From positions 3,054,838 through 3,118,837 of the forward strand of contig NZ_LT732535.1 in assembly GCF_900156915.1 (NCBI RefSeq): a stretch of 64,000 nt of DNA, in the 5' to 3' direction. Position numbers and translations under genes: made by a program. This DNA comes from Sediminibacillus massiliensis (GTDB taxonomy: Bacteria > Bacillota > Bacilli > Bacillales > Amphibacillaceae). Shown piece after piece: positions 24,431 to 32,870 of the stretch. Under the pieces are notes generated by a model. The model saw nothing but the letters and a program-made list of their open reading frames with translations. It searched no databases and was not told the origin of the DNA. The stretch's first letter is position 1. Each line of letters begins with the position of its first letter.

Positions 24431-25861
24431 ATGGGAGAAGAAAACCCGGTTGTCGAAAATAGATTTCCAATTGTCGCCGTACTGATTGCAGGTGCGTTTG
24501 TCGCTATATTGAACCAAACTTTGATGGCTACTGCCATTCCTCATATTATGAGTGATTTTCAAATCTCCGAAAATACTGCTCAATGGTTAACAACCATTTT
24601 CATGCTGGTCAATGGGATCATGATTCCGATAACAGCCTTTTTAATTGAAACTTTCACCACAAGGAAATTGTTCCTTTCAGCCATGACCTTGTTTGCTGTC
24701 GGAACGTTGATATGCGGCATTGCTCCTTCCTTTTTTCTCTTAATGGTAGGGAGAGTCATACAAGCGGCTGGTGCAGGAATTATGCTGCCATTGATGATGA
24801 CCGTATTTTTGACGATATTTCCGATTGAAAAACGGGGGGCTGCAATGGGAAACGTAGGACTTGTTATCTCATTTGCTCCGGCTATCGGGCCGACTTTATC
24901 CGGATGGATTGTAGAGACGTATCCTTGGAGGCTCATGTTTTTTATCATTTTGCCAATAGTTATTATCGATATCATCTTTGCATATTTTGCCCTTAAAAAT
25001 GTGACAAGCAGAACGTTCCCGAAAGTGGATATCCTTTCCATACTCCTTTCTTCTTTAGGGTTCGGTGGACTATTGTATGGTTTCAGCAGTGCCGGGAACA
25101 GCGGGTGGGACAGTACCCAGGTGGTTGTCTCCCTGGCTGTAGGGGCAGTTTCGCTCACACTGTTCATCTTACGTCAGTTCAAACTGGAACAACCCATTTT
25201 GGAGTTCAGAGTGTTTAAGTACAAGACATTCACCATTACGACTGCTATAGGAATGATCGTTTTCATGGGGTTAATCGGGTCTGAAACGATTCTACCCATC
25301 TATATGCAGAATATGATGAACTACTCGGCTTTAGAGTCCGGGATTATGATTATGCCCGGGGCCCTGCTGATGGGTTTCATGTCTCCAATAACAGGAAGAA
25401 TTTTCGATAAGGTGGGGGCCCGTTGGCTGGCGATAATCGGATTGACAATTATGACTGTGACAACGTTTCTATTCACCAATTTATCGACTGAAACATCGCT
25501 GGTCTACTTAACCGTCGTGTTTGGCATCAGGATGTTCGGTATGTCGATGGTTATGATGCCTGTCACCACTGCTGGATTGAACCAGCTTCCATTAAAATTG
25601 ATTCCCCATGGCACGGCAATGAACAATACGATGCGACAAGTTGCAGCATCTATTGGAACAGCTATCCTGGTTACTGTCATGACAAGTGCAGCTCTTGATG
25701 CGGGTGAAAGTGCCACAGCTTCTGAATTGATTCACGGTGTGAATGTAGCGTTTTGGGTGGCAACTGTTTTATCCGTAGTTGGCCTGTTGTTATCCTTGTT
25801 CATCAAAGGAACGACACCTGCCCAGGAAAGAGCCGCACAAGCCGAAAACAGGGAAGCATGA
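24431..25861 (+). CDS. MFS multidrug exporter, DHA2/EmrB-QacA family, 476 aa
   Basis: A drug:H+ antiporter with 14 predicted transmembrane helices. The DHA2 motif LNQTLMATAIPHIMSDF is near residue 26, and motif C is in VISFAPAIGPTLSGWIVE near 145 (G-x8-G-x3-GP-x2-G). It resembles LmrB/EmrB. Substrates are unknown. The gene is 10 bases after the TetR gene and shares its promoter. A very stable hairpin follows, whose 3' arm contains the ribosome binding site of the next gene. Confidence 0.92.
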   Translation: MGEENPVVENRFPIVAVLIAGAFVAILNQTLMATAIPHIMSDFQISENTAQWLTTIFMLVNGIMIPITAFLIETFTTRKLFLSAMTLFAVGTLICGIAPSFFLLMVGRVIQAAGAGIMLPLMMTVFLTIFPIEKRGAAMGNVGLVISFAPAIGPTLSGWIVETYPWRLMFFIILPIVIIDIIFAYFALKNVTSRTFPKVDILSILLSSLGFGGLLYGFSSAGNSGWDSTQVVVSLAVGAVSLTLFILRQFKLEQPILEFRVFKYKTFTITTAIGMIVFMGLIGSETILPIYMQNMMNYSALESGIMIMPGALLMGFMSPITGRIFDKVGARWLAIIGLTIMTVTTFLFTNLSTETSLVYLTVVFGIRMFGMSMVMMPVTTAGLNQLPLKLIPHGTAMNNTMRQVAASIGTAILVTVMTSAALDAGESATASELIHGVNVAFWVATVLSVVGLLLSLFIKGTTPAQERAAQAENREA

Positions 25862-25906
25862 CTTAAAGGAAGAACTGGATAAACAGTCAAGGGTTATTTG
25901 CTGAAT

Positions 25907-25956
25907 AAATCCCTCCGTTCTCTGCAACAATAAGGCAGATGAACGGAGGGATTTTT
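25907..25956 (+). terminator. Terminator hairpin that also contains the permease ribosome binding site
   Basis: AAATCCCTCCGTTC (25907-25920) pairs perfectly with GAACGGAGGGATTT (25941-25954), with an inner TCTGC/GCAGA stem and a final T run. The ATG of the next gene is at 25959, and its only Shine-Dalgarno sequence, CGGAGGG, is in the 3' arm of the stem. Confidence 0.85.
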
Positions 25957-25958
25957 CT

Positions 25959-27293
25959 ATGGGCAAAACTAAACAGAAAAAAATTAAATGGTGGCAGCTT
26001 TCTCTGATCGGTATTGGCTGTATTATCGGAACGGGTTATTTTCTAGGTTCAAGCATTGCGATTAAGCAAGGCGGACCTTCTGTATTGCTTGCATTTATCT
26101 TGGCTGCTGCCGGTACATATATCGTATTTGATTCATTGGCACGGTTGACTGCCGAGCATCCTGTTGAAGGCTCTTTCCGGACATATGCCAAAAAAGCCTT
26201 CGGTCATTGGGCCGGTTTCAGCAATGGCTGGGTGTACTGGTCTTCTGAAATGTTGATTATGGGCAGCCAGTTGACTGCCTTGGGAATCTTTTCACAGTTC
26301 TGGTTTCCTAATGTGCCACTATGGGTTCTGGCATGTATTTATGGAGGACTTGGGTTAATCGTCATTTTAACGGGTGTCAGCGGGTTTGAGAAGTTTGAAA
26401 ACATCTTCGCAGTGGTGAAAGTCGCAGCAATTGTGATGTTTATCATTATTGCAGTCCTGGCAGTGACCGGAGTGTTGAATGGCCACAAAGAAGCTGCTTC
26501 TTTTTCTTTAGGTTACAGCGGATTTTTCCCAAATGGCTTGATTGGTTTTTGGACAGCATTAATCTTTGCTTTTTACGCATTTGGAGGAATAGAAGTGATG
26601 GGGATTATGGCAAATGAATTAAAAGAACCTAAGGAGGCACCCAAAGCAGGTAAAGTGATGCTCTTTTCCCTTGCCTTTGTTTACATCCTTTCGCTCGGCC
26701 TTGCTCTGTACTTAGTGCCTTGGGATCGTTTTTCTACCGATGAAAGCCCCTTTATACTGGCATTGGATAAATACCATATTTCATTTGTCCCCCACGTTTT
26801 CAATGGCGCTTTGATTATCGCCGGCTTTTCCACAATGGTAGCGTCTTTATTCGCGATTACGACGATACTTGTCAGCTTGTCCAAAGATGGAGATGCTCCC
26901 GCATTTTTTTCAAAGGTCAGCAAACGAAACATGCCATACCGGGCTCTCGGCATGACCACCTGCGGGCTTATCCTTTCGATTGTCGTTTCCTTGTTGCTGC
27001 CGGAGAAAATTTATGAGTATTTTACGACTGCAGCTGGGTTGATGCTTTTGTACACATGGCTGTTTATCCTTTTATCCTTCAGAAAGCTGATGGAGCCGTC
27101 GGGTGTACAAGCGGTTATTCGTTATATTGGTATATTTCTCATCTTATTGGCGGTAACCGGTACTTTGTTTCACAATACGAGCAGACCTGGCTTTTTTGTC
27201 AGCGTAGGTTTCCTTGCTGTCATCGGCCTGGTTACATTGGCAATGAGAAAGAAATGGAAAAAGCCTGATAATGAGGGCTCTCTCTTCCGCTGA
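25959..27293 (+). CDS. APC-family amino-acid permease, 444 aa
   Basis: Twelve predicted membrane helices of the APC superfamily. Helix 1 has the substrate-binding break GIGCIIGTGYFLG (residues 17-29), and helix 6 has FAFYAFGGIEVMGIMANELKEP near 205. It resembles YbgF/AapA-type amino-acid:proton symporters; the substrate is unknown. GGAGGG lies 8 bases before ATG but is buried in the terminator hairpin of the upstream operon, so expression probably needs that stem to be disrupted or a promoter inside the upstream gene. Confidence 0.9.
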   Translation: MGKTKQKKIKWWQLSLIGIGCIIGTGYFLGSSIAIKQGGPSVLLAFILAAAGTYIVFDSLARLTAEHPVEGSFRTYAKKAFGHWAGFSNGWVYWSSEMLIMGSQLTALGIFSQFWFPNVPLWVLACIYGGLGLIVILTGVSGFEKFENIFAVVKVAAIVMFIIIAVLAVTGVLNGHKEAASFSLGYSGFFPNGLIGFWTALIFAFYAFGGIEVMGIMANELKEPKEAPKAGKVMLFSLAFVYILSLGLALYLVPWDRFSTDESPFILALDKYHISFVPHVFNGALIIAGFSTMVASLFAITTILVSLSKDGDAPAFFSKVSKRNMPYRALGMTTCGLILSIVVSLLLPEKIYEYFTTAAGLMLLYTWLFILLSFRKLMEPSGVQAVIRYIGIFLILLAVTGTLFHNTSRPGFFVSVGFLAVIGLVTLAMRKKWKKPDNEGSLFR

Positions 27294-27421
27294 CATGGAT
27301 TTATAAAGAACAGAGGGTGGTTGTCCGGTTCATCTCCTTGATTTTCAACATATAAAGAAGCAAGCCTCTTATTAGAGTGCTTGAAATCTTAATATGGTGG
27401 GAACCAGGAGGGGGTTGGATT

Positions 27422-27586
27422 ATGTTCGAGAACTTTAATTACATCCAACTAATCAGCAATTTAGGTTTTCCGATAGCTATTACAATTTACTTGCTGCATC
27501 GCTTCGAAAAACGCATCAAAGAGCTAGAACGAGCAGTAACCGAATTGGTGAAAATCATCGAAAATCAACACCATCATCACGACTAA
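27422..27586 (+). CDS. YvrJ family small membrane protein, 54 aa
   Basis: One membrane helix (LISNLGFPIAITIYLLHRFE, residues 9-28) is followed by a charged helix (KRIKELERAVTELVKIIE) and a His-rich end. The NLGFPIAITIYLL-RFEKRI pattern is that of the YvrJ family, of unknown function (some members lie near holin genes). GGAGGGGG lies 7 bases before ATG. Confidence 0.78.
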   Translation: MFENFNYIQLISNLGFPIAITIYLLHRFEKRIKELERAVTELVKIIENQHHHHD

Positions 27587-27755
27587 TTCATCTTATTTAG
27601 AACGCATGACCTGCTAGTATAGATGCCAACGTTGTATTGGCGACTGGGTCGCATCATATTCGGTTAGGTATTGCCTTATCTCTTTGTGGAGTTTGAGGGG
27701 ATGCAGAATTGCCTCAAACTATTCGAAGACCCATCTGGGCCTGACAGCCATCAGG
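27587..27755 (+). other. Structured intergenic stretch, possible small RNA or 3' UTR
   Basis: Several short stems lie in a row: GCGAC/GTCGC (27640-27652), a 9-bp stem AGTTTGAGG/CCTCAAACT (27690-27720) and CCTGA/TCAGG (27740-27755), ending in a strong terminator. There is no convincing open frame or known RNA family. Confidence 0.3.
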
Positions 27756-27787
27756 AAAAAGGGGAAGCAGCTGCTTCCCCTTTTTTT
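27756..27787. terminator. Bidirectional terminator
   Basis: AAAAAGGGGAAGCAG and its exact complement form a 15-bp palindrome with T runs on both strands, between yvrJ-like and LysE-type genes. Confidence 0.9.
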
Positions 27788-27851
27788 GAAGAGGAGACGT
27801 GCAAGATAATTATGATGGTTTATTTACAATTCAGGATGGAACGTTGAACGG

Positions 27852-28484
27852 TTAAAAATGGAACAATGCCTGTAACGCCTGGTAACCGAAGTAAATTCCG
27901 AAACCCACCAAAGAAAGACCTGATAAAAAAGATATCCATACCAATGTCTTCTTTGTTAATAAATTCCGGAAACTGCTAGCGATCAGCGCCATCGTAATAT
28001 CCCAGATGACAAGGCCGGTAATGACGGCACAACTGTATAAAATAAGGTGGAAGGTATCATACTGTGATGCTGTTTTTGCAAGTATTGACCCATAGATGCC
28101 GAGCCAGAACAGAATGGTCAATGGGTTGGACAGGGCGAGGAAGAATCCGGTGAAAAAGGTTTTTGTCAGGGATACCTGTTCATCACGGGATTGTTCTGTA
28201 GTTATATGCTTGGCCCCTGCCATGCTTTCCACGCCAGTGTACAAAAGGACAAAACAACCAAATGACCAAAGGAATGTTTTCATAAAGGATGTTTCCAGAA
28301 AATGGACTATGCCTAGATAGACGGTGATCATATACAAAATATCAGCAGTTACAGAACCAAGTCCGATCAGCCATGCATGGAGGAAGCCATTCTTTATACC
28401 CTTGTCCAGCTGAGCTGCATTGATTGGTCCTATTGGGGCTGCTAAAGAAAGTCCTAAAAAAACATAACTGAAAAATATCGCCAA
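27852..28484 (-). CDS. LysE family amino-acid exporter, 210 aa
   Basis: A LysE/RhtB-type translocator with six predicted membrane helices. LSLAAPIGPINAAQLDKGIKNG near residue 12 is the family signature, and FFLALSNPLTILFWLGIYG near 117 the second. It probably exports an amino acid. The frame runs upstream to a GTG, but AGGAGG lies 10 bases before TTG at 28484, which gives the normal N-terminus MAIFFSYVFLGL; that start is used. Confidence 0.88.
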   Translation of the reverse strand: MAIFFSYVFLGLSLAAPIGPINAAQLDKGIKNGFLHAWLIGLGSVTADILYMITVYLGIVHFLETSFMKTFLWSFGCFVLLYTGVESMAGAKHITTEQSRDEQVSLTKTFFTGFFLALSNPLTILFWLGIYGSILAKTASQYDTFHLILYSCAVITGLVIWDITMALIASSFRNLLTKKTLVWISFLSGLSLVGFGIYFGYQALQALFHF

Positions 28485-28685
28485 TTTATCCACTCCTCCT
28501 AGATATCTATGCAACCGACCGCAAAAGTTCCTGCCTGTTTGTGCCTGTAGGCTCTCCATAAACAGGCTTGTACATCATATGCGATGGGAAAGTGCGTTAG
28601 TACCATAATGGAGTATGGGGGAGTGACTGGTTTTATTCAACGGCGGAGTCTTTGTATCTGACAGGAACTGTATGAATAAAGGAAA

Positions 28686-28721
28686 TTAAAAAAGCTCCCC
28701 AACGATTAGGTTGGAGAGCTT
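28686..28721 (-). terminator. Terminator of the YtzC/YrzB-like pair
   Basis: AAGCTCTCCAAC pairs with GTTGGGGAGCTT (one mismatch) and ends in a T run on the minus strand. Confidence 0.85.
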
Positions 28722-28730
28722 CCTGTTAAT

Positions 28731-29003
28731 TCAGTGCAGGCGCAATGATTGTTGGGTTTCTTGCAGCAGTCTTAATAAATCGGAAGCTGCCTGCAATTTC
28801 CGCCTGTCATCCTCTGAGCAGCTATCTAATTCCCTGATGGCATTGGAAAGTTGTTGTTCTGCATAATTCAAGTGATTTTGAGACTCCGTGTAGCCGGCTG
28901 GGTTCGACTGGGCAAGTTCCACCCAATTGCGGGCTCTGTCCACAGCCTCCATTGCCTCTTGAATTTGGTGTTGTGTCAATGGTCTTGCCTCCTGCTCACT
29001 CAA
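28731..29003 (-). CDS. Small helical protein (DUF2524/YtzC-like), 90 aa
   Basis: An all-helical, soluble, Gln/Glu-rich protein. The pattern of short helices with SQNHLNYAEQQLSNAIREL in the middle and LRLLQETQQSL at the end resembles the YtzC (DUF2524) family; this is a moderate-confidence call. Its ATG overlaps the stop of the DUF1292 gene upstream (ATGA), so the two are coupled. Confidence 0.65.
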   Translation of the reverse strand: MSEQEARPLTQHQIQEAMEAVDRARNWVELAQSNPAGYTESQNHLNYAEQQLSNAIRELDSCSEDDRRKLQAASDLLRLLQETQQSLRLH

Positions 29004-29281
29004 TGTGTTTCGTCGATATCCTCAGCCAGTGCTTCTTCATAGGCATTCATTAATTTGTCCATTTCCTCTTCCGATACATCCAGCAGGAATTCTTCATCAT
29101 CTTCGTGTAGAATCCTTTTCATTTTCATATTTTCGCCAGAAGAATACAATACATATTCTTTGTTGTCCATCTCGATGACGGCATCTACATCATATAATTC
29201 CTCGTTACCGGCTTCATCTTCTATGATCAGGTTTTCGTAATCTTTCTCAGAATTGTTAGTTTCTGGTTGGTTTGGCTGCAT
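29000..29281 (-). CDS. DUF1292 family protein (YrzB-like), 93 aa
   Basis: An acidic protein with the DUF1292 core: IIEDEAGNEELYDVDAVIEMDNKEYVLY near residue 19, then DDEEFLLDVSEEEMDKLMNAYEEAL. The function is unknown. The frame extends to a GTG at 29290, but AGGTG lies 6 bases before the ATG of MQPNQ, so that is preferred. It heads a two-gene unit. Confidence 0.8.
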   Translation of the reverse strand: MQPNQPETNNSEKDYENLIIEDEAGNEELYDVDAVIEMDNKEYVLYSSGENMKMKRILHEDDEEFLLDVSEEEMDKLMNAYEEALAEDIDETH

Positions 29282-29401
29282 GGGTTTCACCTCTCATACG
29301 TTTTTCTTAGCTTTTGTAAAGAACGTGTTTATTATGCAGGACAGATACGTCGGCCTCAGGATATTTACAGGATATTTACAGGAAAAGTTTGGAGAAAAAG
29401 T

Positions 29402-29428
29402 GTTTAAAATAAATGAGAATAAGGAAAA
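29402..29428 (+). promoter_or_regulatory. Possible sigma-B-like promoter of ohr
   Basis: GTTTAA, 15 bases, then GGAAAA has a perfect -35 but a poor -10 (3/6). B. subtilis ohrB is sigma-B dependent, which makes it worth recording. Confidence 0.25.
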
Positions 29429-29465
29429 TATACAAGTAGAATTCAAATTCGAAGGAGTGGTCTGA

Positions 29466-29885
29466 ATGAGTGATGTACTTTTTACTTCCCAAGCGACAGC
29501 AAAAGGCGGCAGGAATGGAAGCGTGAAATCTGATGATGGTGTTATCGATTTAAACCTGGTCAACCCGGCGGAGGACTCTTCAAGCAAGGGTTCAAATCCG
29601 GAACAGCTTTTTGCAGCAGGTTACTCTGCATGTTTCGATGGCGCTTTGAACTTAGTGGCTGGCAAACAGAAAAAGGATATTGATTCTACAATTACAGCTG
29701 ATGTTGACTTTATGAAAGACCCGGAAGACAACGGCTTCAAAATCGGCGTGACATTAAATGCCGAAATTAAAGGTGTTAGCCAGCAAGAGGCAGAGGAGCT
29801 GGTGGAAAAAGCGCACGAAGTATGTCCGTATTCCAAGGCGACCCGCGGAAATATTGAAGTTAAGCTGAATGCTAAAGCTGTTTAA
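29466..29885 (+). CDS. ohr: Organic hydroperoxide resistance protein Ohr, 139 aa
   Basis: A thiol peroxidase of the Ohr/OsmC fold that reduces organic hydroperoxides. Both redox cysteines are in their conserved contexts: YSACFDGAL near residue 56 and EVCPYSKATRGN near 120. The N-terminal VLFTSQATAKGGRNGSVKSDDG is typical of Ohr rather than OsmC. GAAGGAG precedes the ATG. No OhrR-type gene is adjacent. Confidence 0.94.
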   Translation: MSDVLFTSQATAKGGRNGSVKSDDGVIDLNLVNPAEDSSSKGSNPEQLFAAGYSACFDGALNLVAGKQKKDIDSTITADVDFMKDPEDNGFKIGVTLNAEIKGVSQQEAEELVEKAHEVCPYSKATRGNIEVKLNAKAV

Positions 29886-29898
29886 CAGGAAAAAAATG

Positions 29899-29936
29899 AA
29901 AAACCTTTCCGGACTAGGCCGGGAAGGTTTTTTTAC
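29899..29936. terminator. Bidirectional terminator
   Basis: AAAAACCTTTCCGG pairs with CCGGGAAGGTTTTT (one mismatch) between ohr and the channel gene. Confidence 0.88.
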
Positions 29937-29938
29937 GT

Positions 29939-30727
29939 TTATTTTTCCATTTTTTTAAGCATTTCTTTCAGTTCTGCTAATTCCTTTTGGACTTTGTCGA
30001 GCCTGACATCTGTCGGGTTAGGATGATCTGCTTTATTGGCTTCTTCCACATTATTGACAATCACCCCTACAAATAAGTTGAATATGACAAAGGTGCCAAT
30101 CAAGATAAAAGTGACAAAATACCACCAGGAGGATGGATCTTCGGCGAGGATAGGACGCATGACTCCACTTGCCCATGATTCCAAGGTGACCACCTGGAAA
30201 AGGCTCAGCAAAGACTGATGCAATGTTCCGAAATATTCTGGAGCAATCGATGAATATAACATCGTGCCGATTACACCATATATGTAAAAGAAAATCGATA
30301 AAAGCAATAAAATGGTACCCATTGAAGGTATAGTCATCAAGAGTGCGTTGACCATTCTTCTCAAAGAAGGAATGACCGATACGGCTCTCAGCACCCTTAG
30401 AATACGAAGAATTCTCAATACTGTTACATAGTGGGCCCCTACTAACAAATGCCCTCCCGCCACAATGACAAAATCAAACACATTCCATGGTTCTTTGAAG
30501 AAGGTCTTTAGTGATCTGCTGCCAATCAGCCTGATAACGATTTCTATAGTGAACAGCCAGAGAAGAATCCGGTCTGCTGCATATAACCAGCTTGAATAAT
30601 TGGCCATAACGGAAGAATAGGTTTCCAAGCCTATTAAAATAGCATTGATTAATATTAAGAAAATGACTGTGTTTGTGAACAGCTTATGATGGGATAGATT
30701 GTAAAAAGTTTCTTTTATAGTTTTCAT
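29939..30727 (-). CDS. Bacterial voltage-gated sodium channel (NaChBac/BacNav), 262 aa
   Basis: One six-helix voltage-gated channel subunit that should form a tetramer in the membrane. S4 is TVLRILRILRVLRAVSVIPSL, with arginines every third residue. The pore carries TLESWAS, the same selectivity filter as NaChBac of Bacillus halodurans, preceded by FQVV. S6 is FILIGTFVIFNLFVGVIV, then a charged C-terminal coiled coil (LDKVQKELAELKEMLKKM). AAGGAGG lies 13 bases before the ATG, a slightly long gap, and the frame is open 37 codons further up. Confidence 0.95.
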   Translation of the reverse strand: MKTIKETFYNLSHHKLFTNTVIFLILINAILIGLETYSSVMANYSSWLYAADRILLWLFTIEIVIRLIGSRSLKTFFKEPWNVFDFVIVAGGHLLVGAHYVTVLRILRILRVLRAVSVIPSLRRMVNALLMTIPSMGTILLLLSIFFYIYGVIGTMLYSSIAPEYFGTLHQSLLSLFQVVTLESWASGVMRPILAEDPSSWWYFVTFILIGTFVIFNLFVGVIVNNVEEANKADHPNPTDVRLDKVQKELAELKEMLKKMEK

Positions 30728-30840
30728 TATGTAAGTGTAGCCTCCTTCTTTTAATATTTTACTAATACAATAATTGACTGTCACCTTTTGAGTATAGTTA
30801 ACTTGAAAGAGATGTGAAAAAATTTGGGGAGGCTGCAAGG

Positions 30841-31473
30841 ATGCATACTAATAAGCGAATTGTATTCATAGGGGACAGCATAACGGATTCCGGCAGAAGA
30901 GAAGATCAAGAAGGAATAGGGAATGGATATGTCCGATTGATCCGGGATTACTTTTTGACGGAGGAAGACGCTGAACATTTGGAAGTGGTCAATAAGGGAG
31001 TAAGCGGTGACAAAGTCACGGAGCTGGCTGTCCGATGGGAAGAAGATGTTATCAGTCAATCTCCGGATTATGTATCCGTATCAATCGGCATCAACGACGT
31101 GTGGCGGCAGCTGGATCACCCGGAAATGGAACCGGTATTGCCGGAACGCTTTGAACAAATTTACGTTGCATTATTAGAACAATTAAAAAAAGAAACGAAA
31201 GCTTTGCCGATTCTCATGGAACCTACCATTATTGAAGAAAATACGGACTCAGCAGGTAATCAGAAATTAAAGCCGTATGTGGAAATCGTACAAAGGCTCG
31301 CTGAGAAGTATGATGGAATCCTTGTGCCAACACATGCAGCATTTATATCCTTTTTGGAACACCAGAAGACATCAGCGTTGACGACAGATGGTGTCCATAT
31401 GAATTCGGTCGGAGACATGCTGATGGCAAAAACATGGTTGCAGGCATGCAGAGAAAGTATGCTGGAGCATTAA
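30841..31473 (+). CDS. SGNH/GDSL-type esterase, 210 aa
   Basis: An SGNH hydrolase: block I FIGDSITDSGR near residue 10 with the nucleophile serine, block II Gly in NKGVSGDKV, block III GIND near 84 and block V DGVHMN near 185 with the Asp-x-x-His pair. All four catalytic blocks are present. There is no signal peptide, so it is cytoplasmic. GGGGAGG lies 8 bases before the ATG. It heads a run of same-strand genes up to proC. Confidence 0.9.
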   Translation: MHTNKRIVFIGDSITDSGRREDQEGIGNGYVRLIRDYFLTEEDAEHLEVVNKGVSGDKVTELAVRWEEDVISQSPDYVSVSIGINDVWRQLDHPEMEPVLPERFEQIYVALLEQLKKETKALPILMEPTIIEENTDSAGNQKLKPYVEIVQRLAEKYDGILVPTHAAFISFLEHQKTSALTTDGVHMNSVGDMLMAKTWLQACRESMLEH

Positions 31474-31485
31474 AGGAGGAACAAC

Positions 31486-31959
31486 ATGTTTAAAATCAGG
31501 GAGGGTAAAATGGAGGATTTTAAGCAGATCCTGCCGATTTACCGAGAACAGCACCAACTGCGAGTTGACGAACAACCGGATTATTACAAAGAAACAGACA
31601 CACCGATCACAGAGGAATATTTAACTCATGTACTGGAAGATGACCATACAAGGATGTATGTAGTTGAAAATGCCGGCAGTTTGGTTGCCTTCACAGTCTT
31701 CCATTATTTTTCTAATCAAGAGACTGTTTCCACTAAGGAGTATGTCACCGTCATGGTGGATGAGTTCTATGTAACAAAAGAAAACTTGCGAAAGGGCATC
31801 GACCAACATTTGTTTGAAAAGATAAAACGGTTTGCTGCCGGAAAAGGTGCAAAGGAAATCAAGATGGAAATACCGGTTTCCCGGGAGGAGACCATTGAAT
31901 ATTACGAAGAAAGACTTCGCTTGAAACCAAAAACGAAAACACTGTCATATCGTGTATAG
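31486..31959 (+). CDS. GNAT family acetyltransferase, 157 aa
   Basis: A GNAT-fold protein: IREGKMEDFKQILPIYREQHQLR at the N-terminus, central VTVMVDEFYVTKENLRKGIDQHLFEKI and C-terminal YYEERLRLKPKTKTL. The acetyl-CoA loop (ENLRKGIDQ) is degenerate, so activity is uncertain. The substrate is unknown. AAAGGAGG precedes the ATG. It starts 12 bases after the esterase gene. Confidence 0.8.
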   Translation: MFKIREGKMEDFKQILPIYREQHQLRVDEQPDYYKETDTPITEEYLTHVLEDDHTRMYVVENAGSLVAFTVFHYFSNQETVSTKEYVTVMVDEFYVTKENLRKGIDQHLFEKIKRFAAGKGAKEIKMEIPVSREETIEYYEERLRLKPKTKTLSYRV

Positions 31960-31976
31960 CAAAGGGGAAGTAAGGG

Positions 31977-32768
31977 ATGACTGGTAAAAAGAAAGTGCTC
32001 TTCATCGGAGCAGGACGCATGGCCCAGGCGATCATTGGTGGGCTTGTAAAGAAAGAAGAATTTTTCATATGGGCTGCCAATAACGGTAATCAAGAGAGAC
32101 TGGAGTATGTCAGGGATACATATCAAATCGACATTACCCGTGATTGGGTCTATCAGATCGACAACATAGATATCGTTGTGCTGGCCATGCCGCCGGAATC
32201 TCATGACCAGATTTTGAAAGAGTTGTATCGATACGTTAATGGACAGCTTATCGTAACTGTCGCTGCCGGTATTGCGCCTTCCTATCTAGAAGACCGCCTT
32301 CCCGTTGGAACACCGACTGCCTGGATAATGCCGAATACTGCAGGGAAAATTGGCCAGTCCATGACCCTCTATGCTCCTGGCCGGTACGCAAAAGAACAAC
32401 ATCTTCACGTCATCGAGTCCCTGCTTGCGGGCATTGGGTTGTTCGAAAAAGTAACGGAAGAGCAAATACATCAATTGACCGCAATCACCGGAAGTGCGCC
32501 AGCTTTCATTTATAAGGTGGCTGAATCTTTAACAGAGATGGCAGCCGAAACAGGGATTTCGACTGCCCAGGCAAGAAAACTAGTCTCCCAGATGATATTC
32601 GGTTCAGCGGCAATGTTGAGAACAGGAGAAGATCCTGCCCAACTCACCGGAGAAGTTGCTACGCCAGGCGGATCTACTGCTGTTGGGCTTGAAGTGCTTA
32701 AGGATTATCACTTGGATGAAATGTTAAAGGAAGCAATCGAGGCTTGCCGTCAGAAGAGCCGGGACTAG
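31977..32768 (+). CDS. proC: Pyrroline-5-carboxylate reductase, 263 aa
   Basis: The enzyme reduces pyrroline-5-carboxylate to proline with NAD(P)H. The nucleotide loop VLFIGAGRMAQAIIGGL is near residue 7, AMPPESHDQILK near 69, TAITGSAPAFIYKVAESL near 167 and the substrate-binding GEVATPGGSTAVGL near 224. The length is typical. Bacilli often carry several proC-type genes, one of them for osmotic proline production; which role this copy has cannot be told. It is third in the esterase-GNAT-proC run, and no terminator was seen. Confidence 0.93.
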   Translation: MTGKKKVLFIGAGRMAQAIIGGLVKKEEFFIWAANNGNQERLEYVRDTYQIDITRDWVYQIDNIDIVVLAMPPESHDQILKELYRYVNGQLIVTVAAGIAPSYLEDRLPVGTPTAWIMPNTAGKIGQSMTLYAPGRYAKEQHLHVIESLLAGIGLFEKVTEEQIHQLTAITGSAPAFIYKVAESLTEMAAETGISTAQARKLVSQMIFGSAAMLRTGEDPAQLTGEVATPGGSTAVGLEVLKDYHLDEMLKEAIEACRQKSRD

Positions 32769-32870
32769 TCGAAGTTACTCGTTTAAAACTTTTCTCCTGA
32801 ATGACTTTCCTATAAGATGATAGAAAAGCCTTTCAGAGGCATCCTTTAATTTAGAGAAAGAGGGAAATGT

